Source of the DNA: Nemopilema nomurai
Lineage: Eukaryota > Cnidaria > Scyphozoa > Rhizostomeae > Rhizostomatidae
Length of the DNA stretch: 64,000 nt
Assembly: GCA_003864495.1 (NCBI GenBank)
Contig: ML133401.1
Location: forward strand, 496,001-560,000
Direction of reading: 5' to 3'
A program made the translations under genes and the position numbers. Positions 49,401-61,800 of this stretch are shown here, piece by piece (position 1 is the stretch's first letter; each line of letters opens with the position of its first letter). The notes under the pieces are model-generated. The model was not told where the DNA came from and did not search any database. It worked only from the letters and a program-made list of their open reading frames with translations.

Positions 49401-52400
49401 GGTAATTTCATTGAGAAGGGGTTGCCTTTTTAAAAACTTGAGAAACTTAGTCAATTAAGATTGAGCTTATAACTGTTTCTGACGAAAAAAATCCGTTAGG
49501 CTGTTATAATTAATGTTAGTAGAATTAATATAAACGGGCGTGTAATATTTAATATAGCAAAATACTATATTCTAAGATTTGCCCTTCTACTACCAAAACC
49601 AGGCTGTTTTACGTCATCGATACTCCTCGTTTTACAACAACAACAACATCTATATACACCAAAGATTGCATAGCCTTATAAACGAGAGGCGGCCGTCCAC
49701 AGACCTCTATTCCGCCTTACGTTCATTACCAATCGTAACAAAGTCATGCTACGCCATGCGACGTATAATCTGCCTAGCACATAGATACATATACTTAGAG
49801 CTTATGGCGAGGTGCGAACAAGACATTACAACCATTCAGCTTGCTACAACACATTCCATCACACTATTTGGGCATTCAATCAAGCTTACGTAGACATGCG
49901 GTCCAAACCCGACGGCCAGTTGTCCCTTTTGACTGATTGACAAACTCTGTGCAGCCCGGTACAGCCGATGCGCATGCAGTGGCTTGTAAGACCTGATGTC
50001 CCAGATCTTCAACAAACCATCCATTCCAGAGGTGGCCATATAGCTGATGCACAGAAAAGAGCGTGTTAATAATCTTAAAGTGGAAAATCTCAAAACTATA
50101 ACAACTCAGACCCTACAGTCCACAAAATCGCCATGTTTGTGAGGCCAGCTTCCTACACTCTTCGTGGTCCCTGAAGCAAAGTTTATACAGTTACTAGGAC
50201 CCTTATGTATTCTTATACCAATAACTCTTTTCTTTCTGGGATCTTTTACGAATGTATCTGTACCTCAGTTTATTAAGAAGAAGATAGCAAGCTATGCTTA
50301 GAAGCGGCCAGAAAAATTGACAAAACAATGGAGCACGAGAATGTCCATCCTTCCCTTGGTCGGAGTCAAATTGACAACGTCTAGCAACACATTGCAATAA
50401 ATGGACAAGGAAAGACCTGATTCGCCATTAATAGACCCCAGATGATATTGATTGGTAAAACGAGAACTAATCAGGAGCGTTATAGAAAATATACGTTATT
50501 CAAGCATAATAGCAGAGTTATTCTAGAAACGATTTCAGATCAATACATTTTCCATCAGATATCCCTATTCGAGACATTTAGCTTTTCAACTTTATACTGG
50601 TGCCAGCCTATAATAAGATTGAAGAGGAAAGGCAAGAATCAAAGGCGATAACATAACAACAGTAAAAGCATTGGCATGCAATACATACAGGCCATTTTTA
50701 TCAACAGCCATTGAGATCACCGGTCCTCTGTGTGTTAACATTTTCACTAACGGTTCCCTGACAGATGGACTCCACATTGTGACTGTACCTGAAAGAACAA
50801 ATGTGGCCAAATTCAACAGGCCTACTCCTACAACAATATTAATGAATATTCACTGTTCACAGACATGCCACGACCAATGATTGCTTTTTGGCAGTAGCTG
50901 GGCAAAAGTCGTTGTAGCTAAGGCCGTTGCTTTGACTGTCGTATAAAAGCTGAATCTATTCCTTGCAGTTTGGAAGTGGTTGTCAACTACACTGAACGTC
51001 ATCAATGCAACAGGGACATTTATGAGTGCGGTTTTTCGCGCTGTGTTTGCAAGGATGCATTTCTTGACGACGGAAGTGGAACGTGTCCCCTTAAAGGTAA
51101 GCAATACTCACATCTAAAGAAAGTACCTAAGTCTAAAATGGCGCTATTTTCAATCCTTTCGTAACCCTCGTGATAGAGGAGTTTCTCGCGCTGCTACTTG
51201 AAAGATGCTGGTTATTTAGGCAAAATGGCCCTACTGCTTTAAGGGCCTTAGCAAGATACACAGTTATCTGACTGAAGACTGACTAAAGATACACAGTTAT
51301 TTCGGAGCAACTCACCATTAGCGTGACCAAGATTTATGATAGCATTGTATGGATTGTGCGACATGCAGTCACATCTGCCAAGCTTTGTCGAGTGTTCTGA
51401 AACCATCTTGCCTGTTGATGTATCTTGGTACTTCAAGAAACCACTGTTGCCCTAATTGGAAAGAACAAAATACTTTCCAACATGTGTGTTGCAACATTCA
51501 CTTACCAATGATTCCTCGTTATACAGTGGCTGATAGCTATGACATTTCATAACTCCTTAGAAAAATAAATTTAATCTACAGATTAGTTTATATATTCTTA
51601 GCAGTCTTAAAATGCCTGGACTAACTCAAAGTATATATTCTATTTCAGGGGCTGACAAAGAAATTTTCATTCATTAAAAAGCTTCTGCTCACCACTGTTG
51701 CAAGCAAAAAATGATATGGTAAAAATTCCATCCTATTGACATTTGCGTGTTTCTTTAAACAATGTATTTCCAATCCTGTGTTATCATAAATGTAAACATT
51801 CCTTTTTTGTGCAACGGCAAACATTGTCTCTTGATGCAGCCATCTAGAAATGTAGGTAATTCATCTCTGGATCAAAACAGAAGAAACTACAAATGGTAAT
51901 GAAATTAAGAATGTATATAATGCTTAGAAAAATTAGGTAACACAAAAATCTTAACATAGAAATATATTGATAAACTTTCCACTAAACTCTGTTAGACATA
52001 AAGTGCTGCTTTGGTGAACAACAATTGCACTGTCTCAAAAGCTATGTAAGGAAAAGCACCTCCTTGGGGCTCTATATGAAAATGTGTTCCAGGATGGCAA
52101 TCAGCAGAGGAATCAATACATAAAATAGGCAATTTTCTTCTTACTCAATAGCTCCTTTCGCAAAAAAACCTTCATTTGCAAAAACAACCGAGATCTTTCA
52201 ATGTAGCATTAGAAACTTACTTTATGTCCCTGATAGTTTCTTGGACATGAAACTCACATCCAAGTCTTTTAGAATTCCAGTCTATATTGGCAAGGTGACC
52301 TTTTTGGCCTCCAATCAAGAGAAACCTATATAAAATTATGAAAAAGATAAAAAATTAGCTGAAAGCATAGTTAATTGAAGTTTGCAGAAGTACTGTTTAA

Positions 52401-54747
52401 GGTAGTAGTTTTGAATCCTAAATTTCAAAAGTGATGAAAATCCACTTATCTCTTGTCTGCACTATAATGGGCTCCAAGTATCAATTACTTTATTTTTTTG
52501 TTTTCATTAAACAACATGGATTACAATTGAAATCATTTACCTTCCATTTCTGGTGTAATTAATTTTGTATGGACCAAACTTATCCAGCTTCAACTCAAAG
52601 AACTGAAAAGTAATATTTTTTAAAATGTGAGAAAAGTTGAATCAAGAAAGAGAATACCTTTCCAAAGGCAGAGCTTTTAAAGTTAAAAGAAACTAAGAAA
52701 ACAGACAAAAATAAAATGACAAATTGAAATCACCTTTGCAGCACTTGTAATATCTGTTGATTTAGATAACTCTTTTTGACTGAACTTGTATGTTCTTTCC
52801 ATTTCATCTGCTTCTAGAAAACTATCAAAAAGGAAAGAAAATCATATGACCCAAACTGAATAAATTAGCACCTATTGCTAAACTGCAAAAAAAATGAACC
52901 ATGCAATGTTATGTGTACTATAATATGGGGTACGAGGGTTAGAGATTAGAGACGCTGACTAGCTTTCTGTAATTCCAGGCATAATGAATCCGTGGTGTGG
53001 TAACATCGAGAGGAAGGACCAGGACACTTCTCAATAAGCTTAATCTTCTCAGTGTCCTTAAAACTACCTTAGGAAGCTAGGTAGAAACAAATACAAATAT
53101 GGGGTACCCAAGAGGATTGCAGCTATAGAGCACCACAGTAGATATTAACCAGATAATGAATATTCTGGGTTACCTTTAGTCATAAGAGATAGGTGCAGTT
53201 TGAGGGTTGCTATACATACCTCAAAAACAGCACTTAAATTTGTAAAATAGCAGTAAACATAAATTAACATTGTGAAAGTATTTTGGTAAATATGAAATAC
53301 TGATAGCTTATAATGATACTGCAGATAATTTTGATACAATTCAAGCTACGCATACCCAGATTCCTCTGCCAACAGAAGCTCTGCCCGTGCAGCTTGTCTT
53401 GAAGCATTAGAAAAATTGTCTTCTGTTCTTTTAAGCTTGCTTTGTAGCTTTTTGTTGGTCACATCCTTCAACCAACAAGTTAGACTTAGTCATACATTAA
53501 GTCATCACTAGCTTGGAATTTTATTTTGAAGTGCTTAAAATAAACTGCCTTGAGGACAGTATAGAGAGTTGAGATTAATCCTGAAATTTGCCATTTTTCT
53601 AGGTGATGTTTTCTCATAAGAAGTTTTTATGGTATTATCTTGAAAAGATTTGGAGGTAGGGCCCAAGTGAGCCTTTGAAATAATGGTGGTTTTATATAGA
53701 GCAAATTATGATGCTCAAAAAGAACACAAACAAATCAAAGCAAAAGTACACCAACTCAAAACAGGACATTGATACATTCTAATGCAGCTTAATACTTAAA
53801 AATGACTAAATTTATTAAGCACAACAATTTCTTGAAACATCTTGTTTAAGAAATTAAGTATTTGCATCTTTTTAGAAATTATCACATTTAACATAATAGA
53901 CAAGTCTATTCTGTAAAAGTGAATCAATATGAAAACAATCACCTTCACATTAAGTCCTTTTCCACGAGTATATTTCTCTAAAACTTCTGGATCAATAACA
54001 AATTCCTCTACTTCTTCCTTTTCTTTTTTACTTCCTCCATTCTCTGCTGAACTTGTTGGATTTTTGTCATCAGACCAATATCTTGGAGCTTTGAATTTTT
54101 TCTTCTTTTTGGTGTCAGCAACATTTTGTAATGTTTCTTCTTTGGCATTCTAAAAATAAAGAAGCATTGTCATGTCAAAATCGAAGCTCTTTGAAATCAT
54201 GAAAATTCAAATATTCGTTAAGGACTGCTCCGTTATTTTGGTAGAGGAGATGCAGTAACATTTAATAACAAAAACAGGAAGTTAAACGAGAAAAAAGCTG
54301 GCTTCTGATGTTTTACATTGACACGAGAGTGCGGCTCAAGCCAGCGAGACGCCAGAATTGATATTCTCTTAATATAAAGGATCTATAAATGGTTCCTTAA
54401 AGAGATCACATACCTTGAAGTGGCATTTCACGATACACAAAGAAATATAAAACTTTATCGTCCGCGATCGTCAGAAACAGTTTAGGTAAAAATCCCAAAA
54501 TCCGACTCTTGATTTGAATACAACGGAATTTCAATACATTTTAAAACTTGATAGCAAAAAGATCATTTAAGGCTGGTGATCGAAGGAAAATGTTAGATGC
54601 TCTTGGATGAGTGTACGAATAGCTAATATATAAAAAGGACATTGCCGGTGAGATTCGCTTACTTGTTACAAGAAACAAATGCTTATCCAAAAAATTCAAG
54701 TTCAAACCTACCTTGCCTAAGCCGTTGATTGCTTCTTCGACATCCAT
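46473..54747 (-). CDS. WDR46: WDR46 / UTP7 (BING4) nucleolar WD-repeat protein
   Basis: Fourteen exons (-): 54712-54747, 53943-54149, 53356-53465, 52734-52821, 52541-52602, 52221-52325, 51693-51843, 51316-51451, 50689-50788, 49890-50043, 49084-49329, 48879-48962, 48243-48335, 46473-46607. All phases close, giving 568 aa, close to the usual length of about 600. Order: lysine-rich N-terminus; the family helix ([31 protein letters not shown]); the [13 protein letters not shown] entry to a WD40 propeller ([45 protein letters not shown]); then the BING4 C-terminal signature ([36 protein letters not shown]); and a basic tail ending LDRFNQKKS. The family is part of the SSU processome, needed for 18S rRNA processing in the nucleolus. 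It lies head-to-head with the CEP350-like gene. Confidence 0.95.
50900..51257 (+). pseudogene. Broken antisense copy of the EGF-like exon of the PAN/CUB gene
   Basis: Nearly identical to the reverse complement of 42002-42370, including intron flanks, acceptor (CCTTGCAG|TTTGG) and donor (AAAG|GTAAGC). A deletion of five bases (CTACACTGTGGTGAACG reduced to CTACACTGAACG near 50993) shifts the frame inside the exon, and six bases are missing in the 3' flank. It lies in the WDR46 intron 50789-51315, antisense to that gene. Right after its end GATACACAGTTAT is repeated (51255-51267 and about 51289-51301). It has no flanking PAN or CUB exon, so it cannot make the protein. Confidence 0.88.
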
Positions 54748-55895
54748 TACTGCTACTAAATAACGTAGTCAATATGCTGATTTATAAAAACAACGCACTA
54801 CTTGCAAGCATGAGAACGATTGTCAATTTTGATTTAGCCTCAGTCAGTTCTATTCAAAACGAGGTAATCATCGAAGCAGCCAGACATTGCAGTGACGTAA
54901 CAGAACTGACTGAAATCCAAAATGATCGTTTCCACGTCGATAAATGCCAGTGTTTGGAGATAAACTACCATCATAAAAAGCCCTTCGTCTTTAATACTAC
55001 CATGTTTTCTCTTATTACCTTAGGTAATTTACCTATGTGGTAAAACCTTTTTTTCCGACAAAGATGCCCGTTTGTTCTCTACAAGCATTCTCTTTAAAAT
55101 TTAGAATAAATAACCTCAAGAAGAAATACTTAAAATTTTTCTGAATGATTCAACTATTATAGCATTTGGCTCCTTGACAGTGTCGATGTTGTGCGTTATA
55201 CATGTCGATATTGTAGTTCCAGGGCCTAGGACGACGGGGGGCCGAGAATGGCGCCAAGTATTTTCTAAATCATGCTTTTTGAAATTTAATTAAAGTTTTC
55301 TTTTAAATTATTTTACATCTCCTCTGCATCAAAGTTTGACCCAATCGCACTGTTTTGGTCTCATCTGAGGCCCTAAAACTGTCGGACAATGTGAAAATAT
55401 CACAAAACTCCAGACACAGCCGTTAGGAGCGGGAAAACGCATCACTCCCACAATGCATTTAAAAAGCACTACTCAAATGTCATATGTCTCCAGCTCCAGT
55501 TTAGAAAAAGCGGTCTGGAAATTTATGAAATATAGCAGCAAGTACTGCATTACAAAAGGATCCAAGTTATAGAGACACTTACTTTATCAAATATTTTACA
55601 ACTACTGTCTCAGATTTGGTAAATGAATTTCTTTCCTGCTTGAAATCCCTAAGTGGCATGACATCTTGTGGTGTTCCTTGACTCAGCGAGGCTGGCGCAA
55701 GTGGCAACAAACAAAGATGGTAGAAGATGTAGGCTGCTTTCGAAGGCTGCTCCGATTGCTCAGAGTCATATCGAAGCTGTCGATTCCAATGGACTTTTGC
55801 TTTCAAAAAAAATATTCCTGTTTCAAGTCTGTCAAAAAGCTCTATTGATATTGTGATTTGAAAGGTGCTTTTGGTAGGCCCTTGCTGGTTTTCCG
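54748..55895. other. Head-to-head intergenic region of WDR46 and the CEP350-like gene
   Basis: 1.15 kb between two divergent start codons. It may act as a shared promoter region. I see no TATA box and no supported coding frame. GC content rises locally near 55230-55250 (GGGCCTAGGACGACGGGGGG). Confidence 0.5.
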
Positions 55896-58800
55896 ATGGC
55901 GGTTAATTTCCAATCTCGATCTACAACATCGAGAAAGGTTTCACCTGAATACAAGACTTCCCTATCAGGTGAGAATTTTTCGGATTCTCGCAAAAATTTT
56001 TTTTTTGTCAATTGTTTATGATTTTTTATCATATTGCTCATTGATAGGTAGGTTAAAGTGCAAATGAATTAAATAATTGATAGGGGGATCCTAACCAATT
56101 CGAATCAATACTCCCTGTAATCTACTTTCAGGAAAAATTAAAACGAGCATTTTATTAGGTCTTTATACTATTTTATACACAAAGTCTGTTTGATGTTAGT
56201 TTGCTTTTTATGAAACTTGGCATTTTATGGTTAACACGATTTTAAATGTTAGTAAGATAAAGGATCAGGCGACTACAGATATATAGAAAGACATATAATA
56301 TAAATAGTTCATCGATGATACAGTTTAATTTTATTACAAGCAATGCATATTTTTTGAAAGTTTGCAAATTTGATGCAATTATCAGAAAGATTCAGGGTGG
56401 AATGCTATTTTTTGTATTGTGATTCCTCTCACCATGGTGACTAAAATATTTATTTGTATTCTAGCAATAGAAAATGTCTGGAGTAACATTGCTTCCACTA
56501 AGGAAAATGTAAGTTGCTGAAAGTAAATTAGCAAAGTAGTGTACCATTGCCCTGATATATAATATTTAGACGATTTTAGCTTGAATGACTTGTTCAAGGT
56601 TACGTTGGCATGCTAAGTTTGCAGGCATGCTATCAGGATATAATTATCATCAGATCCCATCTCAGTTGTCTATCAATGGTATGCCAAAGAACTAAATTGA
56701 TGAATATTTCCTAGTTTTTTTGGACTGCTGGGAGCTAAACATTGCTTCCTTTCTTTGCTGTTCCCAGCGAAATACGACCCTATTACAATGCTAATGCTAT
56801 TGTAAAAGTCCTTCTGGTCAATAACTTTTGTTTAATGATATGATGTTGTCTATTAAATGAACAGCATACTGTACAAATGTATATATTTAGGCAGACTTAA
56901 GATTCTAATTTTTGCAAACTATTTTTTAAGCTTGATGATGTTGATCGGAAAATCAGAACTGCTGGACATGTTGACACCCTGAGAAAGTTCCAAAACTCAG
57001 ATAGTTTACCTGGCCCAGTAAGGAAAGGGTTTGTAAGGAAGTACAGCAAATCAAAGAAAGGTAGAGTTGTGATTGATCCAAACCCTAAGGTCAAATATAA
57101 GGAGCCTGAAGATGATTATGAATATGAGGTATGTCTTCTAATCTACATAGAATTTTTTTCTTAAATTGCTAAAAGGATATGTGTTGTGTGCTGTGTTAAA
57201 ATGAAAGAGAAAGGAAAGACAGAGTGTATAGAAAGGATGTAAACAAACATAAATTGAGCCATTGCAACTCCAAAGAAGGAGATTTACAAAAATAATTTTT
57301 GAACCCTGCAGCTTAGTATTTTAACTAACAATAGTCAATATGAAGATGTGATTTTTTGAGATTGTTTTGAGAAGAATTAGTTGTTTGAATATGTGTTCTG
57401 GGTTTAGATGTTTTTCCTTGTTTATTGTTCTATGTTTTTTACAGAAAACAAAACAATGACATTCAACTATATACTTTATAAACCCTAAAGTTTTTCCCTG
57501 AGCAAATAATCCCAACATTTGATACAAATGCAGTAAAATGTGCAGACAACAAGTCTCATAGTTGTTTTTTTAACCTGTTATTTTTAGGACTCTGATGGCC
57601 AAGACATTATCCAAACATTTGATGCTTCCAGTGAGTACAGAGTTTTTATCTTTTGGTAGACTTGTCCATATGTATCTAGAACCCAAAGAAAGTGCCACTT
57701 TAAATTAAGATATGATGCTGTTTGTTCTAATTGCAGGATTGAATGCCCAAGAAACAGCCAGGTTAATGCCTAAAAGAAACCCATTGTTTGAGCACCATTA
57801 TGGTGTCAAAGCTCAGGATAACATCCAAGATGACTTTGATTATGAACCTGAAGATGTTTTGGTCAATGACAGGCCAATTACCCCAAAAGTTCCACGTCTT
57901 GACACATCTAGTAGCAGCAGAAAGTCTCTTTTGGGGAATATAAAGGACAGTGGTAAGTGAATGCCTTTTCATACAAATCCCTTCTAACAGTGAGAGATGG
58001 TAGCTATTTTTGTTATCTAGTACACTGGATTTAGATGTCATTTTTTGCCAACTTTACTCCTTAAACATATCAAAGTAAGTTTTGAAGTTTAAATTTTAGT
58101 TACATCACTATAGTCTCATTTTTCAAGTTACAATAAAGCTTATTCTCTTTATGAATGTAAATTTTTTTGTCTGTATCCCACAAAATTTTTTGAGGAGCAT
58201 ACCAATTTTATTTAATCTGATAACTATTTTTAGAGTTTATGTCTTTTTATTCATGGTTTTGCAATTCCTATGGTTACAGTAATATTTTGTGTGGTGTGGC
58301 GATCATAATGATTGTAAATACTTAGAAAGCTAAAGCAAAGGGTTTTTGTTTTTAAGGTGCATTGAAGAAAATACAGGATAAGATAAAGCAGCAAAAAGAA
58401 AATTTGGCAAGTCTAGATCTAGAAGGAATTTTTGTTTCTTTAGACATATGTCCTTTATACTTGAATAACTTTAATTTCACAGTTCTCTGTTTCTTTTAGC
58501 AAATAGAGTTTTGATACAAACTTGATATCAAAATCTTGAGGAGCTTCATTCTTCATTGTACATAAATAATGATGAAGTTATTAAATGAGATTTAACTGAT
58601 TTTTGTTCATAAATTTCAGCCTTTCCCTCAAAGCTGAGGCACTCTGAAGACGATCCAGTCATAGCAATGGATTTGAAGCCAAAGGAACCCATGAAACGCA
58701 AAACAGCATCTTCATCCACTGCCCCAGCGTATAGAGGTTAGGCTTTTGATGATTTCATTGAGTAGTTTTACATTGCTTTGACAAGAATTTGTTGAATAAA

Positions 58801-61800
58801 TGCATTTTGATAATTTTCCAGTTCCAGCAACAGCTGTGTTGCCGTGAGAGCCTGTTTCTTTTGCAAAGTTGACCAAAAAAGGCTAGGAATTAGGTTCTTT
58901 ACTACACTACCATTACAATGAAAGTTCCATTTGGCACTTTCTGGTTTGGTACGAGTTCTCTCCTCTTCTGCAGTAATTTAAGTTGTCAAGTTCCCTTTGC
59001 AATGAAAGTTCCATTCGGCCCTTTCTGGTTTGGTACAAGTTCTCTCCTCTTCTGCAGTAATTTAAGTTGTCAAGTTCCCATTGCAATGAAAGTTCCATTC
59101 GGCCCTTTCTGGTTTGGTACGAGTTCTCTCCTCTTCTGCAGTAATTTAAGTTGTCAAGTTCCCTTTGCAATGAAAGTTCCATTCGGCCCTTTCTGGTTTG
59201 GTACGAGTTCTCTCCTCTTCTGCAGTAATTTAAGTTGTCAAGTTCCCATTGCAATGAAAGTTCCATTCGGCCCTTTCTGGTTTGGTACGAGTTCTCTCCT
59301 CTTCTGCAGTAATTTAAGTTGTCAAGTTCCCTTTGCAATGAAAGTTCCATTCGGCCCTTTCTGGTTTGGTACGAGTTCTCTCCTCTTCTGCAGTAATTTA
59401 AGTTGTCAAGTTCCCATTGCAATGAAAGTTCCATTCGGCCCTTTCTGGTTTGGTACGAGTTCTCTCCTCTTCTGCAGTAATTTAAGTTGTCAAGTTCCCA
59501 TTGCAATGAAAGTTCCATTCGGCCCTTTCTGGTTTGGTACGAGTTCTCTCCTCTTCTGCAGTAATTTAAGTTGTCAAGTTCCCATTGCAATGAAAGTTCC
59601 ATTCGGCCCTTTCTGGTTTGGTACGAGTTCTCTCCTCTTCTGCAGTAATTTAAGTTGTCAAGTTCCCATTGCAATGAAAGTTCCATTCGGCCCTTTCTGG
59701 TTTGGTACGAGTTCTCTCCTCTTCTGCAGTAATTTAAGTTGTCAAGTTCCCATTGCAATGAAAGTTCCATTCGGCCCTTTCTGGTTTGGTACGAGTTCTT
59801 TCCTCTTCTGCAGTAATTTAAGTTGTCAAGTTCCCATTGCAATGAAAGTTCCATTCGGCCCTTTCTGGTTTGGTACGAGTTCTCTCCTCTTCTGCAGTAA
59901 TTTAAGTTGTCAAGTTCGCTGCTCTTCCCGTTTCTAGGCCAGCATTTGTAGCTTCTTAAAACTTATAAATGTCTTTTCAAAGGATTCAATCTGCCAAAAG
60001 CTAAGGAAGATGCAACACAAAATCGGGCAACAGCTGAGGTACAAAGTAGAAGGTTGGCTTCTCACAAGGAAAGGAAACAAAGAATTGGTCAGGATCCACC
60101 AAGGGGAAAGCCAGCTTCGAAACCACAGAACCGTGACAGGGGTAGAGGTGCCAAGAAAGATCTTAAGAGATCTCCTGGTATGTCCTTTTTTTATCAATGT
60201 TTTTAGTTGTTCAATGTTTCACTTTTCGCTAAATTGTGCTTGAATGATTTGCGGTAACCAGCAAACCCCATCGTTCTTTTCACGAGTTTCTGCAACCTTT
60301 TTCATCGACTCTTATCCGAATGTGGGTGTCCTTGCTTCCCCATATTTTCTTGTATACATTAATAGTTGTTGATAAACATATGCTTAAAAAGAGGAGACAC
60401 GCTGGTTTTCACGCCGACTCTTGTGTAGGTAAGATGCAAAGGATAGTCGCCCTTCAGAAGCCAGTGCCCTCCATCACGACCACGTCCTGGCGTGTTGGTC
60501 AGGAGGCGGTGAAGAAGGTCATGCAGGCCTTGAAGGACTCTAAAGCTGCCGAGGCCGGCAAGGAGAAAGGCGGAGATGCCCAGGCGAAAGGTAGAGGCAG
60601 TGATTTGGGGGATGCCGAATCGAACAGGCGGAAGAGGGGTGGGCATGCTCAACCCCCAAGTGACGATGGGTCAAGTGACCAAGATGACCATACAAAGGAA
60701 TCCGTCTCCCAGTCAAGGGGAAAGTCTGGGGACAGCAGAACAGGTGCGTGCTGATTGAGTTTGATTGTTATCGTCAGCAATGGCCGTTCTATTATTTTTC
60801 TTGGCACTGCATAGACTGCTATAGGCGGTGAAAGCCTTTGAAAAGTTTAGCTTTGTTTCTTGCATCGTTTTTAAAGCATTCTTTGCATATAAAAATCAAT
60901 CTAGCGTAGAACATGACCCAAGGTTGTTGCATGATCATCAAAGTTCAAAAGTGAAGATGAAATTGGTGGACCTCTGGCTGTATAGGTTAAATCAGCATGG
61001 GAATGGAGTGTGCGCTTTTGAAACCGAAAGAATTTCTTCTAAATCTATTCATAATGTCAAGGTTGCTGTATTTGGTATATCGTTATTTCTTGTTTGACTT
61101 ACACAGCCCATTAGACTCTGATGCATCGTCATTTTTCATCTTCTTTTTCCTTTTATTCGGACATCACCGGACATCTTCAGATGATTTTTCGGAAAAGTGC
61201 GAGAGACTTTGATGATCTGTCCTTTTCTTCTTTAGATTCTTCCCGTTCTGAAGATACTCAAGCCGATTCAAAATCAGGAAAATCAACAGAAAGAGACACA
61301 GTGTCACGTGAGGACAACACTGAACCTAAGGATGGCGTAAGTAGCAAGGAAGAAGATTTGAAGAAAATTAGTGAAGATCTTAGGCAAAATGATGACCTCC
61401 CAGAAGAAGCCAAAAGCATGCTTGCTGATCTACAGACAGACTCATCAGGTAACAAAACAATATTTATGCTTTTCATTTCTTGCTCATTTATACGTTAATG
61501 TACTCAAAAATTTATATGGAAGAATATATATGAGAGAAAAAAGAGAAGAAACATGCAAGACTTTGTATCTTTACAAGCCTGTTTCGTGATTACATCACAA
61601 TTCAGGAGATTTAAATATGTCTTCTAAAAATTCAGCTTCCAATGACCTAGGCTCTGTACTTTTTCAAGTGATCGGGTACTTGGCTATGTCTCTATACCAT
61701 CCCAACACCTCCTTCTCACCCTTTGAGTACACCATCAAGAGTGATGTGTGAGATCATTTGATTCGCCTTAACCGTGCCAAATTGGAATGTTATATTTTTA

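Noticed and set aside
50970..51164. Small EGF-like open frame as an independent gene
   Set aside because: It is the frameshifted antisense copy of the exon 42169-42301, with no signal peptide or neighbouring domain exons.
56474..56508. ATG at 56474 as the start of the CEP350-like gene
   Set aside because: Its frame does not continue into the exon 56931-57128. The other frame, entered from exon 55896-55968 through the acceptor at 56463-56464, does.
58918..59917. Possible CRISPR array
   Set aside because: The repeats are contiguous without unique spacers, in a eukaryotic intron.
58913..59937. Open frames of 313 codons (minus) and 339 codons (plus) with 28-residue repeats
   Set aside because: They are by-products of the 84-bp minisatellite inside an intron of the CEP350-like gene. 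Both strands are open, which argues against selection for coding.
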